24,602 bases of DNA from a virus, in the IMG/VR virus record IMGVR_UViG_3300021142_000171, positions 1-24,602 of that record; one strand, 5' to 3'. Both the position numbers and the translations under genes were made by a program. Below the pieces are notes generated by a model that was not told the DNA's origin, did not search any database, and worked only from the letters and a program-made list of their open reading frames with translations. The first letter of the stretch is position 1; each line of letters starts with the position of its first letter. This document shows positions 10,899 to 16,988 of this stretch, one piece after another.

Positions 10899-11525
10899 AT
10901 GCATTCAAGCGCATTTGATATTGGAAAATTGTTTTTTGATACCTATATCGCAGGTGATCATCCTGTTAAAGTAATAGATGTCGGTTCTCAAAATATAAAC
11001 GGAACACTTAAGTCACATATTACTAAAAATGTAACTTCTTATGTTGGTGCGGATTTTGAAGCTGGTAATGGTGTAGATGTTGTTCTTGAGGATTCTTACA
11101 AATTTCCTTTTGAGAATAACACGTTTGATGCTCTAGTAACATCTTCTTGTTTTGAACATTCTGAAATGTTTTGGTTGACTTTTCTTGAGGGAATGCGAGT
11201 TCTAAAGCCAGATGGATTAATGTATATTAATGCTCCGTCGTCATGGCATTACCATCGTCATCCTTATGATTGTTGGAGATTCTTTCCAGACGCAGGAAAA
11301 GGTTTGGAAACTTGGGCAAGGTATAGTAAAATACAGGCTAGAGTTCTTGAAACATTTATTTTTAATCAGACAGATTGGGTTTGTGTCTTTATTAAAGATG
11401 AAAACTATATGGATCTTTTTCCAAATAGAATGTTAGATAGTTTGGTGTATAGAAAACAGTTTACAAAAGGTTTTAGATTTCCTGCCAGCGGCCCGTTTGA
11501 TGGTACATGGCAGAATCCAGTTTAA
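10899..11525 (+). CDS. Class I SAM-dependent methyltransferase (type 11-like)
   Basis: 208 residues. Motif I is VKVIDVGSQNINGTL (about residues 23-37). An acidic residue ends the next strand in YVGADFE (about 47-53). Then come DVVLEDSYKFPFENNTFDAL (about 59-78) and the motif IV-V region CFEHSEMFWLTFLEGMRVLK followed by PDG. This is the usual Methyltransf_11 order. The C-terminus, with HYHRHPYDCWRFFPD, is typical of sugar or small-molecule methyltransferases. The substrate is unknown; the nearby glycosyltransferase makes glycan or nucleotide-sugar modification plausible. The ribosome site lies in a small hairpin. Confidence 0.85.
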   Translation: MHSSAFDIGKLFFDTYIAGDHPVKVIDVGSQNINGTLKSHITKNVTSYVGADFEAGNGVDVVLEDSYKFPFENNTFDALVTSSCFEHSEMFWLTFLEGMRVLKPDGLMYINAPSSWHYHRHPYDCWRFFPDAGKGLETWARYSKIQARVLETFIFNQTDWVCVFIKDENYMDLFPNRMLDSLVYRKQFTKGFRFPASGPFDGTWQNPV

Positions 11526-11528
11526 TAT

Positions 11529-11603
11529 GCTCGGTTAGCTCAGAGGCAGAGCGTCGCGTTTACACCGCGAATGTCGGGGTTTCGAAATCCTCACCGAGTA
11601 CCA
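11529..11603 (+). tRNA. tRNA-Val(TAC), first copy
   Basis: Acceptor GCTCGGT/ACCGAGT, anticodon stem TCGCG/CGCGA with loop TTTACAC. The T-stem has one mismatch next to a TTCGAAA loop. CCA encoded. Confidence 0.9.
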
Positions 11604-11703
11604 AGTTGCCATTGAAAAGGGAGCCAAGAATAAAGGTTCTGGAAGAAAGTTGAGTCCGAATAAAAATGGCAGTTGGTTACTTGAAAAAGTAAAGTAAGTT
11701 TTT
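11604..11703 (+). other. Unassigned inter-tRNA stretch
   Basis: One frame is open to TAA at about 11697 and ends KNKGSGRKLSPNKNGSWLLE then KVK, but no start codon or ribosome site precedes it. It runs back into tRNA-Val. It looks like the tail of a lost gene. Confidence 0.35.
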
Positions 11704-11779
11704 GCTTGCATCATATAATGGCTGAATATGATTGCCCGATTGGCGATTCATCTAGGTTCGAATCCTAGTGCAAGCACCA
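11704..11779 (+). tRNA. Atypical tRNA, anticodon uncertain (GAT by position)
   Basis: Acceptor GCTTGCA/TGCAAGC and T-arm CTAGG-TTCGAAT-CCTAG are perfect and CCA is encoded. The D-stem is all A-T (ATAT/ATAT). The anticodon stem ATTGC/GCGAT has loop CCGATTG, with C33 and a possible C32-G38 pair. By position the anticodon is GAT (Ile), but the loop is not normal. It may be a decaying or recombined tRNA. Confidence 0.55.
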
Positions 11780-11782
11780 AGT

Positions 11783-11930
11783 TTTGATGTGGCTCGCGTA
11801 AACCTTAGCGGGTATGACGCTTTGTTGTGATGCTCTGAATGTATACTAATACTTTCATTCAGGCTACAGATTGGAAATTCCAGTAATGAGATATTTTTCA
11901 ATATTTCATTCAATAGTAAACCACATCAAA
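11783..11930 (+). ncRNA. Candidate structured RNA closed by a 10-bp stem
   Basis: TTTGATGTGG (11783-11792) is the exact reverse complement of CCACATCAAA (11921-11930). Inside are CTGAATG/CATTCAG around a 14-nt loop, TGGAA-A-TTCCA, and GAGATATT/AATATTTC with one bulge. There is no reading frame inside. It lies between the odd tRNA and tRNA-Asp. No known RNA family is recognised. Confidence 0.5.
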
Positions 11931-11940
11931 TTTATTTTTC

Positions 11941-12018
11941 GGCTCTGTAGCATAGCTGGCCTAATGCGCTTGCCTGTCACGCAAGAGATCACGGGTTCAA
12001 ATCCCGTCAGAGTCGCCA
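11941..12018 (+). tRNA. tRNA-Asp(GTC)
   Basis: Acceptor GGCTCTG/CAGAGTC, anticodon stem CTTGC/GCAAG with loop CTGTCAC, T-stem ACGGG/CCCGT, G73, CCA encoded. Confidence 0.96.
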
Positions 12019-12032
12019 ATTTTGGAGTAGTT

Positions 12033-12347
12033 ATGACGAAAAAGTTTACGTATGATGATTTACAGCCCAGAGTTGAGATGTTAATTGAAGCTCTGGAAAA
12101 TAAAGGGTCTTGTGCTAGCGGACTACCATATAACAATGGTGTAGTTGAATATGCTCAAGATTACAGAGATCTACTTGAAATTATTAGACAAAAACAAACT
12201 ACGGAAGAACTGCTTACTCAAGCGTTATCTCTTACTAAAATGATGACGCTCTATAAAGCTGGAAAGAATCAGCTAGATAGAATTCGTAAAATTGTTGAGG
12301 CACTTGATGAATGTATGCTTAAGGAGTTTAAAAAGTATAATATATAA
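12033..12347 (+). CDS. Hypothetical helical protein, 104 aa
   Basis: MTKKFTYDDLQPRVEMLIEA followed by long helices (LLEIIRQKQTTEELLTQALS, IRKIVEALDECMLKEFKK). It is probably all-alpha. GGAG lies 5 nt before the ATG. The frame is open upstream through tRNA-Asp, but that part is not coding. No family is recognised. First of a three-gene group with the ParB-like and glutaredoxin genes. Confidence 0.75.
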   Translation: MTKKFTYDDLQPRVEMLIEALENKGSCASGLPYNNGVVEYAQDYRDLLEIIRQKQTTEELLTQALSLTKMMTLYKAGKNQLDRIRKIVEALDECMLKEFKKYNI

Positions 12348-12370
12348 TGGTATCTTGAAGAGATTACAAA

Positions 12371-12922
12371 ATGAATTCATACAGAGACGCTCAACAATTA
12401 TTTTCAAATACTGACTATGAAATATCCCATTTTATTAAGCACTTGGGTATTAGAAAGTCTGAATCTGTTCTTAGAAAAGTACAATCAATTATAGAACAAT
12501 CCAGATTGGAAACTTTGAATAGTAACAATATTGGTTTGATTAAAAATCTGGTAAATGATATAATTGATAGTGAGACGTTCATCAAACTTGAACAAATTAG
12601 ACAGTGTTCAAATTATGCTAATGACCTCATTCCTATTATGAATGAAAGAGATATACAGCATAATGTAAGACGATATAATCCAATCAAGGATTTGGTGTTT
12701 CACTTTAAAAACGGAAGATATGATCCTCCTGTTCTTTTGATTACACCTAATGGTTTTTATGTTGTTTCTGGTAGAACAAGATTGATGATCGCTTGGGCTT
12801 TAAACAAACCTATTGCGGTCAAAGTTTTAAATAAAAAGAGTTTTAGAAAATTAATAGTTAAAGAATCTGAGGAGAACAATTATGTTGACGATTTACACCA
12901 AACCAGCATGTCCAGCATGTGA
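12371..12922 (+). CDS. ParB/sulfiredoxin-like domain protein
   Basis: 183 residues. The N-terminal part is helical. Residues about 96-150 read NPIKDLVFHFKNGRYDPPVL, then GFYVVSGRTRLMIAWALNKP, then IAVKVL. This pattern (strand, x-V-x-x-G-R-x-R, helix, strand) is that of ParB N-terminal/sulfiredoxin-fold domains, which bind nucleotides and in some members hydrolyse CTP or DNA. I see no helix-turn-helix partner. GAAGAGA precedes the ATG. The last 41 bases overlap the glutaredoxin gene, so the two are coupled. Confidence 0.7.
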   Translation: MNSYRDAQQLFSNTDYEISHFIKHLGIRKSESVLRKVQSIIEQSRLETLNSNNIGLIKNLVNDIIDSETFIKLEQIRQCSNYANDLIPIMNERDIQHNVRRYNPIKDLVFHFKNGRYDPPVLLITPNGFYVVSGRTRLMIAWALNKPIAVKVLNKKSFRKLIVKESEENNYVDDLHQTSMSSM

Positions 12923-13133
12923 GAGGGTCAAACATTATTTGACCACTAATAATATTCAGTTTGAAACTGTTGATATTACACAGGACGCTAACGCAAAGCA
13001 GTTTATGATAGAAAGTGGATATCGTATGGTTCCTCAGATTTTTAATGATGGTAAGATTTTTGTCGAAGGTGGTGCTATAGGATTGATGGCTTTAACACCA
13101 GCTCAGATAAAGAATATGTTGACTAATAAATAA
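12882..13133 (+). CDS. Glutaredoxin
   Basis: 83 residues, the full size of a small glutaredoxin. The active site CPAC is at about residues 9-12 after MLTIYTKP, the cis-proline is in MVPQIF (about residues 50-55), and the glycine pair is in FVEGGAIGL. It reduces disulfides with glutathione or thioredoxin reductase. In T4 the equivalent supports ribonucleotide reductase; no reductase gene is in this window. It starts inside the end of the ParB-like gene after GAGGAG, with good spacing. Confidence 0.92.
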   Translation: MLTIYTKPACPACERVKHYLTTNNIQFETVDITQDANAKQFMIESGYRMVPQIFNDGKIFVEGGAIGLMALTPAQIKNMLTNK

Positions 13134-13144
13134 TAAGGTATTAT

Positions 13145-13219
13145 GCGGGAATAGCTCAGTGGTAGAGCAACGCTTTTACACGGCGAAGGTCGGCGGTTCA
13201 ATCCCGTCATCGCGTACCA
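13145..13219 (+). tRNA. tRNA-Val(TAC), degenerate second copy
   Basis: D-arm GCTC/GAGC, anticodon loop TTTACAC and T-arm GGCGG-TTCAATC-CCGTC are clear. The acceptor GCGGGAA against ATCGCGT has two mismatches and one wobble, and the anticodon stem has one mismatch. CCA encoded. Possibly non-functional. Confidence 0.65.
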
Positions 13220-13224
13220 AGTTT

Positions 13225-13260
13225 GCCCGATTAGCTCAAAAGTAGAGCGCACGACTGATC
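13225..13260 (+). pseudogene. Truncated tRNA-Ile(GAT), broken at the anticodon
   Basis: Acceptor GCCCGAT, complete D-arm GCTC/GAGC, anticodon-stem 5' strand CACGA, then CTGATC, which ends just after the anticodon GAT. The 3' half is absent. A late promoter starts 7 bases later. The endonuclease that follows is succeeded by an intact but different tRNA-Ile(GAT) at 13883. Confidence 0.8.
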
Positions 13261-13266
13261 TATTTG

Positions 13267-13274
13267 TATAAATA
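13267..13274 (+). promoter_or_regulatory. T4-type late promoter
   Basis: TATAAATA, 27 bases before the endonuclease start. Confidence 0.8.
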
Positions 13275-13300
13275 AAATACTATACATCTGGAGAAGTTAA

Positions 13301-13903
13301 ATGTTAAATTGTAAATTTTGTCGTAAAGAATATAGCACTGCAACTGGAAAAGGCTTACATGAAGTTCAATGTAAATTGAACCCAGAAAGCAGAAATATCC
13401 AAAAGGGTAGATCTGCCTGGAATAAAGGACTAACCAAAGAAACAGATAGTAGAGTATTAAAAAATGCAAAATCTGTTCAAGAAACTTGGACTCCTCGTGG
13501 TGCTGTTTTATTGAGTTCAAAACAACTTTCTGATAAAGCCAAAGCACAAGGATTTGGCGGATACAGAGAAAATGCTGGTAGAAGTAAGAAATTCAAAGTT
13601 GTAGATTCTTTCGGCAAAGTAACAACATTACAAAGTTCATACGAACTAAGATGCTTTCAAATTTTACAAGAGCTAAACATATCTTGGATTAGACCAAAAG
13701 CATTAAAGTATGACGAGAGAAACTATTTCGCAGATTTTTATTTGACTGAATATGACATATATCTTGATCCGAAAAATAAGCATAAAGCAAAAATTGATAC
13801 AGATAAGATAAACAAGGTCATTCAACAAAACAATGTTAAATTGTATGTTCTATTAGAAGAACATTTAACAAAAGATTTCATTGCCTCTTTAGTTCAATGG
13901 TAG
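13301..13903 (+). CDS. Homing endonuclease, zinc finger plus PD-(D/E)XK-like core
   Basis: 200 residues. The N-terminus MLNCKFCRKEYSTATGKGLH and the Cys that follows look like a small zinc finger. GRSAWNKGLTKE resembles a NUMOD3-type DNA-binding repeat. The catalytic part has YELRCFQIL, then NYFADFYLTEYDIYLDPKNK, giving D-x(n)-D-P-K, the pattern of a PD-(D/E)XK or Vsr-like nuclease. GGAG lies 7 nt before the ATG. The last 21 bases (encoding ASLVQW and the stop) are inside tRNA-Ile(GAT). Confidence 0.82.
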   Translation: MLNCKFCRKEYSTATGKGLHEVQCKLNPESRNIQKGRSAWNKGLTKETDSRVLKNAKSVQETWTPRGAVLLSSKQLSDKAKAQGFGGYRENAGRSKKFKVVDSFGKVTTLQSSYELRCFQILQELNISWIRPKALKYDERNYFADFYLTEYDIYLDPKNKHKAKIDTDKINKVIQQNNVKLYVLLEEHLTKDFIASLVQW

Positions 13904-13956
13904 AACATAGTCCTGATAAGACTAAAACGGTGGATCGTAACCACCAAGAGGCACCA
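13883..13956 (+). tRNA. tRNA-Ile(GAT)
   Basis: Acceptor GCCTCTT/AAGAGGC, D-arm GTTC/GAAC, anticodon stem TAGTC/GACTA with loop CTGATAA, T-stem GGTGG/CCACC, CCA encoded. The T-loop is ATCGTAA: positions 54 and 58, normally T and A, are swapped to A and T. The 5' end overlaps the endonuclease gene. Confidence 0.9.
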
Positions 13957-13960
13957 ATTT

Positions 13961-14036
13961 GCCACTTTAGCTCAGTTGGTAGAGCACTTGCCTGAAGAGC
14001 AAGGTGTCCCCAGTTCGATTCTGGGAGGTGGTACCA
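13961..14036 (+). tRNA. tRNA-Phe(GAA), first copy
   Basis: Acceptor GCCACTT/AGGTGGT, anticodon stem CTTGC/GCAAG with loop CTGAAGA, T-stem CCCAG/CTGGG, CCA encoded. Shares 51 identical interior bases with the Phe tRNA at 15256. Confidence 0.95.
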
Positions 14037-14043
14037 AGTTTAT

Positions 14044-14100
14044 GACTCGTTAGCATAGTGGCGTAATGCACTCGGCTGTCGCCCGAGATATCATGGGTTC
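14044..14100 (+). pseudogene. Truncated tRNA-Asp(GTC), broken in the T-loop
   Basis: Acceptor GACTCGT, D-arm GCAT/ATGC, anticodon stem CTCGG/CCGAG with loop CTGTCGC, then ATGGG-TTC of the T-arm. The next bases continue a GIY-YIG gene instead of the rest of the T-loop. Only the last 16 or so bases of the tRNA body are missing. Confidence 0.9.
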
Positions 14101-14517
14101 TGGTAAAAGATTAAAAATAGCAATTAAAAAATATGGAATTGAAAATTTCACAAAAGAAATTTTGTATATATTTGACAATGAAGTTGATATGAGAAACAAA
14201 GAAAAAGAATTAGTTGTTATATCAGAAATGAGTTACAATTTGTGTGATGGTGGAAAGGGTGGGTTCGGATATATAAATCGTTCTGGTAAGGCTCTAAGAA
14301 CTGGAATGAAGCATTCAGAAGAATCTAAAAAGAAAATGGGTCATCCAGGAAAACCATCACCAGCAAAGGTAAGTTGTGGAGTCAAGAACAAAAAAATAGA
14401 CTTTCAGAGATTATGTCTAACGCATTAAGGGGTAAATCTAAAAGCGAAGAACATAAACGTAAAATTTCAGAGTCTGTTAAGCGTAAACATAAAGAAAGAA
14501 CTGCGGGTATGATGTAA
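14093..14517 (+). pseudogene. Decayed GIY-YIG homing endonuclease, 5'-truncated and frameshifted
   Basis: The surviving sequence begins MGSGKRLKIAIKKYGIENFT, the middle of a GIY-YIG domain; the GIY and YIG strands and catalytic Arg are gone. Next comes DMRNKEKELVVISEMSYNLC with the catalytic Glu and Asn, then NUMOD3-like repeats (TGMKHSEESKKKMGHPGK). A one-base deletion near 14368-14371 shifts the frame. The second frame continues LWSQEQKNRLSEIMSNALRG and KSKSEEHKRKISESVKRK to a TAA at 14515, inside tRNA-Gly. The upstream part is fused to tRNA-Asp through a shared ATGGGTTC. Confidence 0.88.
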
Positions 14518-14576
14518 TGGTAGCCTGGAACTTTGCCAAAGTTCGCGAACGAGTTCGATTCTCGTTACCCGCTCCA
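14503..14576 (+). tRNA. tRNA-Gly(GCC)
   Basis: Acceptor GCGGGTA/TACCCGC, anticodon stem GAACT/AGTTC with loop TTGCCAA, T-stem ACGAG/CTCGT, T73, CCA encoded. The 5' 15 bases overlap the GIY-YIG remnant. Confidence 0.93.
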
Positions 14577-14579
14577 CTG

Positions 14580-14621
14580 TAATGTACGATTCATATGGTG
14601 ATTTTAATGTACGATTCATAT
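14580..14621. repeat. 17-bp direct repeat at a gene start
   Basis: TAATGTACGATTCATAT at 14580-14596 and 14605-14621. It duplicates the first five codons (MYDSY) of the methyltransferase. The first copy leads to a short dead-end frame. Confidence 0.95.
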
Positions 14622-15188
14622 AGTAATTGGATTAACGTTTCAAAAACAAAAGATATCTCAAATCTTAAAAGTCTCATAACAGGTACTGAGCGTTGGGATT
14701 CTGACTATATTACAGATGATTGTAAAGCAATATTGAGTTCCTTTAAAGGAGCAGTGGTAGATTTTGGATGTGGTTTGGGTAGAAATGTTTCTATGTTGAA
14801 ATATTTCAACTGTAGAATAGTTGGATATGATATTCCAAACATGATTTCAAGATTGAAAAAAGTTGAATCCGCCGTGGCTAATTTATATGACGCATTATAC
14901 GATTCATTTGATTGTCTTTTGAAAAAGGAAGATCCGACAGTAATATATGAGAGTGTTGTGTTACAGCATATTGTAGATGGTAACTATATTAATATGTTAA
15001 ATTCAATAGCTGAAAAGCAGTCCGTTAAATTGTTTGTCAGTATAGCTAATTCTGGTGGATCCACTCGTCATATACCACATCTTTCAAATAGACCTTATTG
15101 GAAGCTGATACATAAAGAAGAAAACAATGTCACTTTCAATGTGACACATGATGTTTATGTTTTTGAGAAAATTGCTCCTATCGTCTAA
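14607..15188 (+). CDS. Class I SAM-dependent methyltransferase
   Basis: 193 residues. Motif I is GAVVDFGCGLGRNVSML (about residues 50-66). The acidic end of the next strand is in RIVGYDIPNM (about 70-79). Then come DPTVIYESVVLQHI (motif IV-like), VKLFVSIANSGGS and a C-terminal beta segment. The substrate is unknown. I prefer ATG 14607, 5 nt after GGTGA, to the in-frame ATG at 14595. The last 15 bases, encoding APIV and the TAA, lie inside tRNA-Glu(CTC). Confidence 0.83.
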   Translation: MYDSYSNWINVSKTKDISNLKSLITGTERWDSDYITDDCKAILSSFKGAVVDFGCGLGRNVSMLKYFNCRIVGYDIPNMISRLKKVESAVANLYDALYDSFDCLLKKEDPTVIYESVVLQHIVDGNYINMLNSIAEKQSVKLFVSIANSGGSTRHIPHLSNRPYWKLIHKEENNVTFNVTHDVYVFEKIAPIV

Positions 15189-15251
15189 AAAGGCAAGGAC
15201 CCCCGTTTCTCAAGTGGGATAATATCGGTTCGAATCCGATTAGGAGCGCCA
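15174..15251 (+). tRNA. tRNA-Glu(CTC)
   Basis: Acceptor GCTCCTA/TAGGAGC, Glu/Gln-type D-arm (GTCTA and AGGAC), anticodon stem CCCGT/GTGGG with wobble pairs and loop TTCTCAA, T-stem TCGG/CCGA, G73, CCA encoded. The 5' end overlaps the methyltransferase stop. Confidence 0.88.
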
Positions 15252-15255
15252 TTAT

Positions 15256-15331
15256 GCCGTTTTAGCTCAGTTGGTAGAGCACTTGCCTGAAGAGCAAGGT
15301 GTCCCCAGTTCAACTCTGGGAAACGGTACCA
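15256..15331 (+). tRNA. tRNA-Phe(GAA), second copy
   Basis: Acceptor GCCGTTT/AAACGGT, anticodon loop CTGAAGA. Bases 15261-15311 are identical to 13966-14016 in the first Phe tRNA, while the acceptor stem has changed on both sides with pairing kept. T-loop TTCAACT, CCA encoded. Confidence 0.93.
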
Positions 15332-15339
15332 ATTTCGAT

Positions 15340-15415
15340 GGTGACTGTAGATCAATGGTAGATCCCTGGATTGTGATTCCAGTCGTTGTGGGTTCGAGTC
15401 CCATCAGTCACCCCA
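15340..15415 (+). tRNA. tRNA-His(GTG)
   Basis: Acceptor GTGACTG/CAGTCAC with the extra G-1 (15340) facing C73, the hallmark of tRNA-His. Anticodon stem CTGGA/TCCAG with loop TTGTGAT, CCA encoded. Confidence 0.95.
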
Positions 15416-15433
15416 AATTTATTAGGGGTTTTT

Positions 15434-15580
15434 ATGGCAGCAAAGAATGATATTACTGGAGACAATATTCGCAGTAAGATAAGTAATCAGAAAGCTTACG
15501 GTGATGGTTGGGAACGTATCTTTGGTAAGAAGAAAGGTAAAAAGAAAAAGGTCTTAGAAACAAAAAGAACATTCAATTGA
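15434..15580 (+). CDS. Small basic hypothetical protein, 48 aa
   Basis: MAAKNDITGDNIRSKISNQK, then AYGDGWERIFGKKKGKKKKV and a basic end. The N-terminal DITGD...I.SK pattern reminds me of a small uncharacterised protein of T4-like phages. The Lys-rich tail suggests nucleic-acid contact. AGGGG lies 6 nt upstream. The TGA stop is formed by the first three bases of tRNA-Gln(CTG). Confidence 0.7.
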   Translation: MAAKNDITGDNIRSKISNQKAYGDGWERIFGKKKGKKKKVLETKRTFN

Positions 15581-15651
15581 GAGATCGTCTAACGGCAGGA
15601 CGCAAGACTCTGACTCTTGCTATCTAGGTTCGAATCCTAGTCTCTCAACCA
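15578..15651 (+). tRNA. tRNA-Gln(CTG)
   Basis: Acceptor TGAGAGA/TCTCTCA, anticodon stem CAAGA/TCTTG with loop CTCTGAC, T-stem CTAGG/CCTAG, CCA encoded. A truncated near-copy of its 5' end is at 16376. Confidence 0.93.
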
Positions 15652-15666
15652 TTTTATAGGATTGTT

Positions 15667-16374
15667 ATGGATATTAAAAATGTAAATCTGAACAAATACT
15701 GTCATAATGCTTTTGGCTATGTCGAAGGTTGGTGCGAATGGAAGTTATTTGAGGTGTTTGATTTTCTTGATTCATTACCAGTAAACAAGTCTGGTGGCAT
15801 CTGTGAGATTGGTGTTCATCATGGTAAGTTTTACATGATGTTGAATCAGTTAGTTGAAGAAAATGAAAAATCTTATGCCGTAGATGTATTTGAAAATCAG
15901 CACTTGAATATTGATTCATCTGGTCAAGGTAATAAAGATGCTTTTCTATATAATCTTGAATTGTATGATAAGTTCAATGGTACAAACACAATAGTTGTTA
16001 CGGCTGATTCTACTGATACTTCGATTAAGTTAAATAATATCATCAAGCCTGGAACTTTAAAGTTCTTTTCTATTGATGGTGGTCATACAGCAGAACATAC
16101 TATTAACGATCTTCATATAGCAAATGAGCTTATAAATAATGAAGGTATAGTGATCGTAGACGATATAAGTAATCACGGTTGGCTAGGAGTAATGGAAGGA
16201 GTGTGTAAGTATATTCAGACATATCCTACATTAGTTCCAGTTGCCGTTGGATTTAACAAAATGTTATTTGTAAAATTGTCTTTTAAAGAGTATTATTATA
16301 ATGCCTTTAACGGATTTGGTCTTAAAGACAAAGAATCTAAATTCTTTGGTCATAAGATAATTGTATTGAGTTAA
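15667..16374 (+). CDS. Class I SAM methyltransferase (Methyltransf_24-like)
   Basis: 235 residues. Motif I is GGICEIGVHHGKFYMML (about residues 42-58). SYAVDVFENQ carries the acidic ribose-binding position (about 69-78). The diagnostic segment is LKFFSIDGGHTAEHTINDLH followed by INNEGIVIVDDISNHGW. The D-G-x-H and V-D-D-x pattern marks the metal-assisted O-methyltransferase/Methyltransf_24 family, often acting on sugars. It is bracketed by tRNA-Gln(CTG) and a truncated copy of that tRNA, so it looks like cargo captured by a duplicated tRNA end. AGGA lies 5 nt before the ATG. Confidence 0.83.
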   Translation: MDIKNVNLNKYCHNAFGYVEGWCEWKLFEVFDFLDSLPVNKSGGICEIGVHHGKFYMMLNQLVEENEKSYAVDVFENQHLNIDSSGQGNKDAFLYNLELYDKFNGTNTIVVTADSTDTSIKLNNIIKPGTLKFFSIDGGHTAEHTINDLHIANELINNEGIVIVDDISNHGWLGVMEGVCKYIQTYPTLVPVAVGFNKMLFVKLSFKEYYYNAFNGFGLKDKESKFFGHKIIVLS

Positions 16375-16375
16375 T

Positions 16376-16399
16376 TGAGAGATCGTCTAAAGGCAGGAC
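16376..16399 (+). pseudogene. Truncated tRNA-Gln(CTG), 5' acceptor and D-arm
   Basis: It matches the first 24 bases of the tRNA-Gln at 15578 with a single C-to-A change in the D-loop, and the match extends a few bases upstream. It stops exactly after GGCAGGAC. The HNH gene starts 11 bases later, and the tRNA's own AGGA is the only ribosome-site candidate for it. Confidence 0.9.
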
Positions 16400-16409
16400 T
16401 AAATACAGC

Positions 16410-16964
16410 ATGGCAACAAGTAAAAATATTGATTCAACTCAACTTAAAGAACTACACGAGAATGGTCTTACCACTTCTGACATAGCAAAAACATTAGGCA
16501 TAGCAGCTTCTACAGTCGTTTACTGGAAAAAGAAATTAGATATCAAATTATCACCAAATAAACATGATTGGAAGAAAATACAGGAAGCGCATGACAACGG
16601 TGCATCTTATACCAAATTATATGAAATGTTTGGAGTATGTAAACGTTCATTACAAAATGCAAGGAATCGCGGAGATTTCAAAGTAAGACAAATACCAAAA
16701 GTACCTAAGGAACATCGTCGAGCAAAACAAAGAGAAAATTGGGCTAGGTATCATGCTAAAAAGAAATATAATACTCCGCACGACGAAGATCTCACAGCTA
16801 TAAAAGAATTTTATAAGAACTGTCCAGAGAGATATGAAGTAGATCATATCATACCAATTTCCAGAGGTGGTAAACATTCTATTTCTAACTTGCAATACTT
16901 AACAATATCTGAAAACAGGAGCAAAGGTAACAAAATTATTGAAGCCAAGCAAAGTAATGTATAA
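16410..16964 (+). CDS. HNH homing endonuclease with helix-turn-helix domain
   Basis: 184 residues. Residues about 9-45 (TQLKELHENGLTTSDIAKTL and on) form a resolvase-like helix-turn-helix, followed by a possible second one (about 50-85: WKKIQEAHDNGASYTKLYEM). The C-terminal HNH core reads PERYEVDHIIPISRGGKHSI, then SNLQYLTISENRSKGNK, with the catalytic His, Asn and last basic residues but no zinc Cys. ACTAAATAC just upstream is only a weak late-promoter match. It is inserted after a half tRNA-Gln(CTG) and followed 24 bases later by tRNA-Gln(TTG). Confidence 0.9.
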   Translation: MATSKNIDSTQLKELHENGLTTSDIAKTLGIAASTVVYWKKKLDIKLSPNKHDWKKIQEAHDNGASYTKLYEMFGVCKRSLQNARNRGDFKVRQIPKVPKEHRRAKQRENWARYHAKKKYNTPHDEDLTAIKEFYKNCPERYEVDHIIPISRGGKHSISNLQYLTISENRSKGNKIIEAKQSNV

Positions 16965-16988
16965 TTAATAATACTGAGACGATACAGA

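Noticed and set aside
11871-12032. N-terminal extension of the gene at 12033
   Set aside because: The extension would be coded by the candidate structured RNA and tRNA-Asp; GGAG with good spacing supports the start at 12033.
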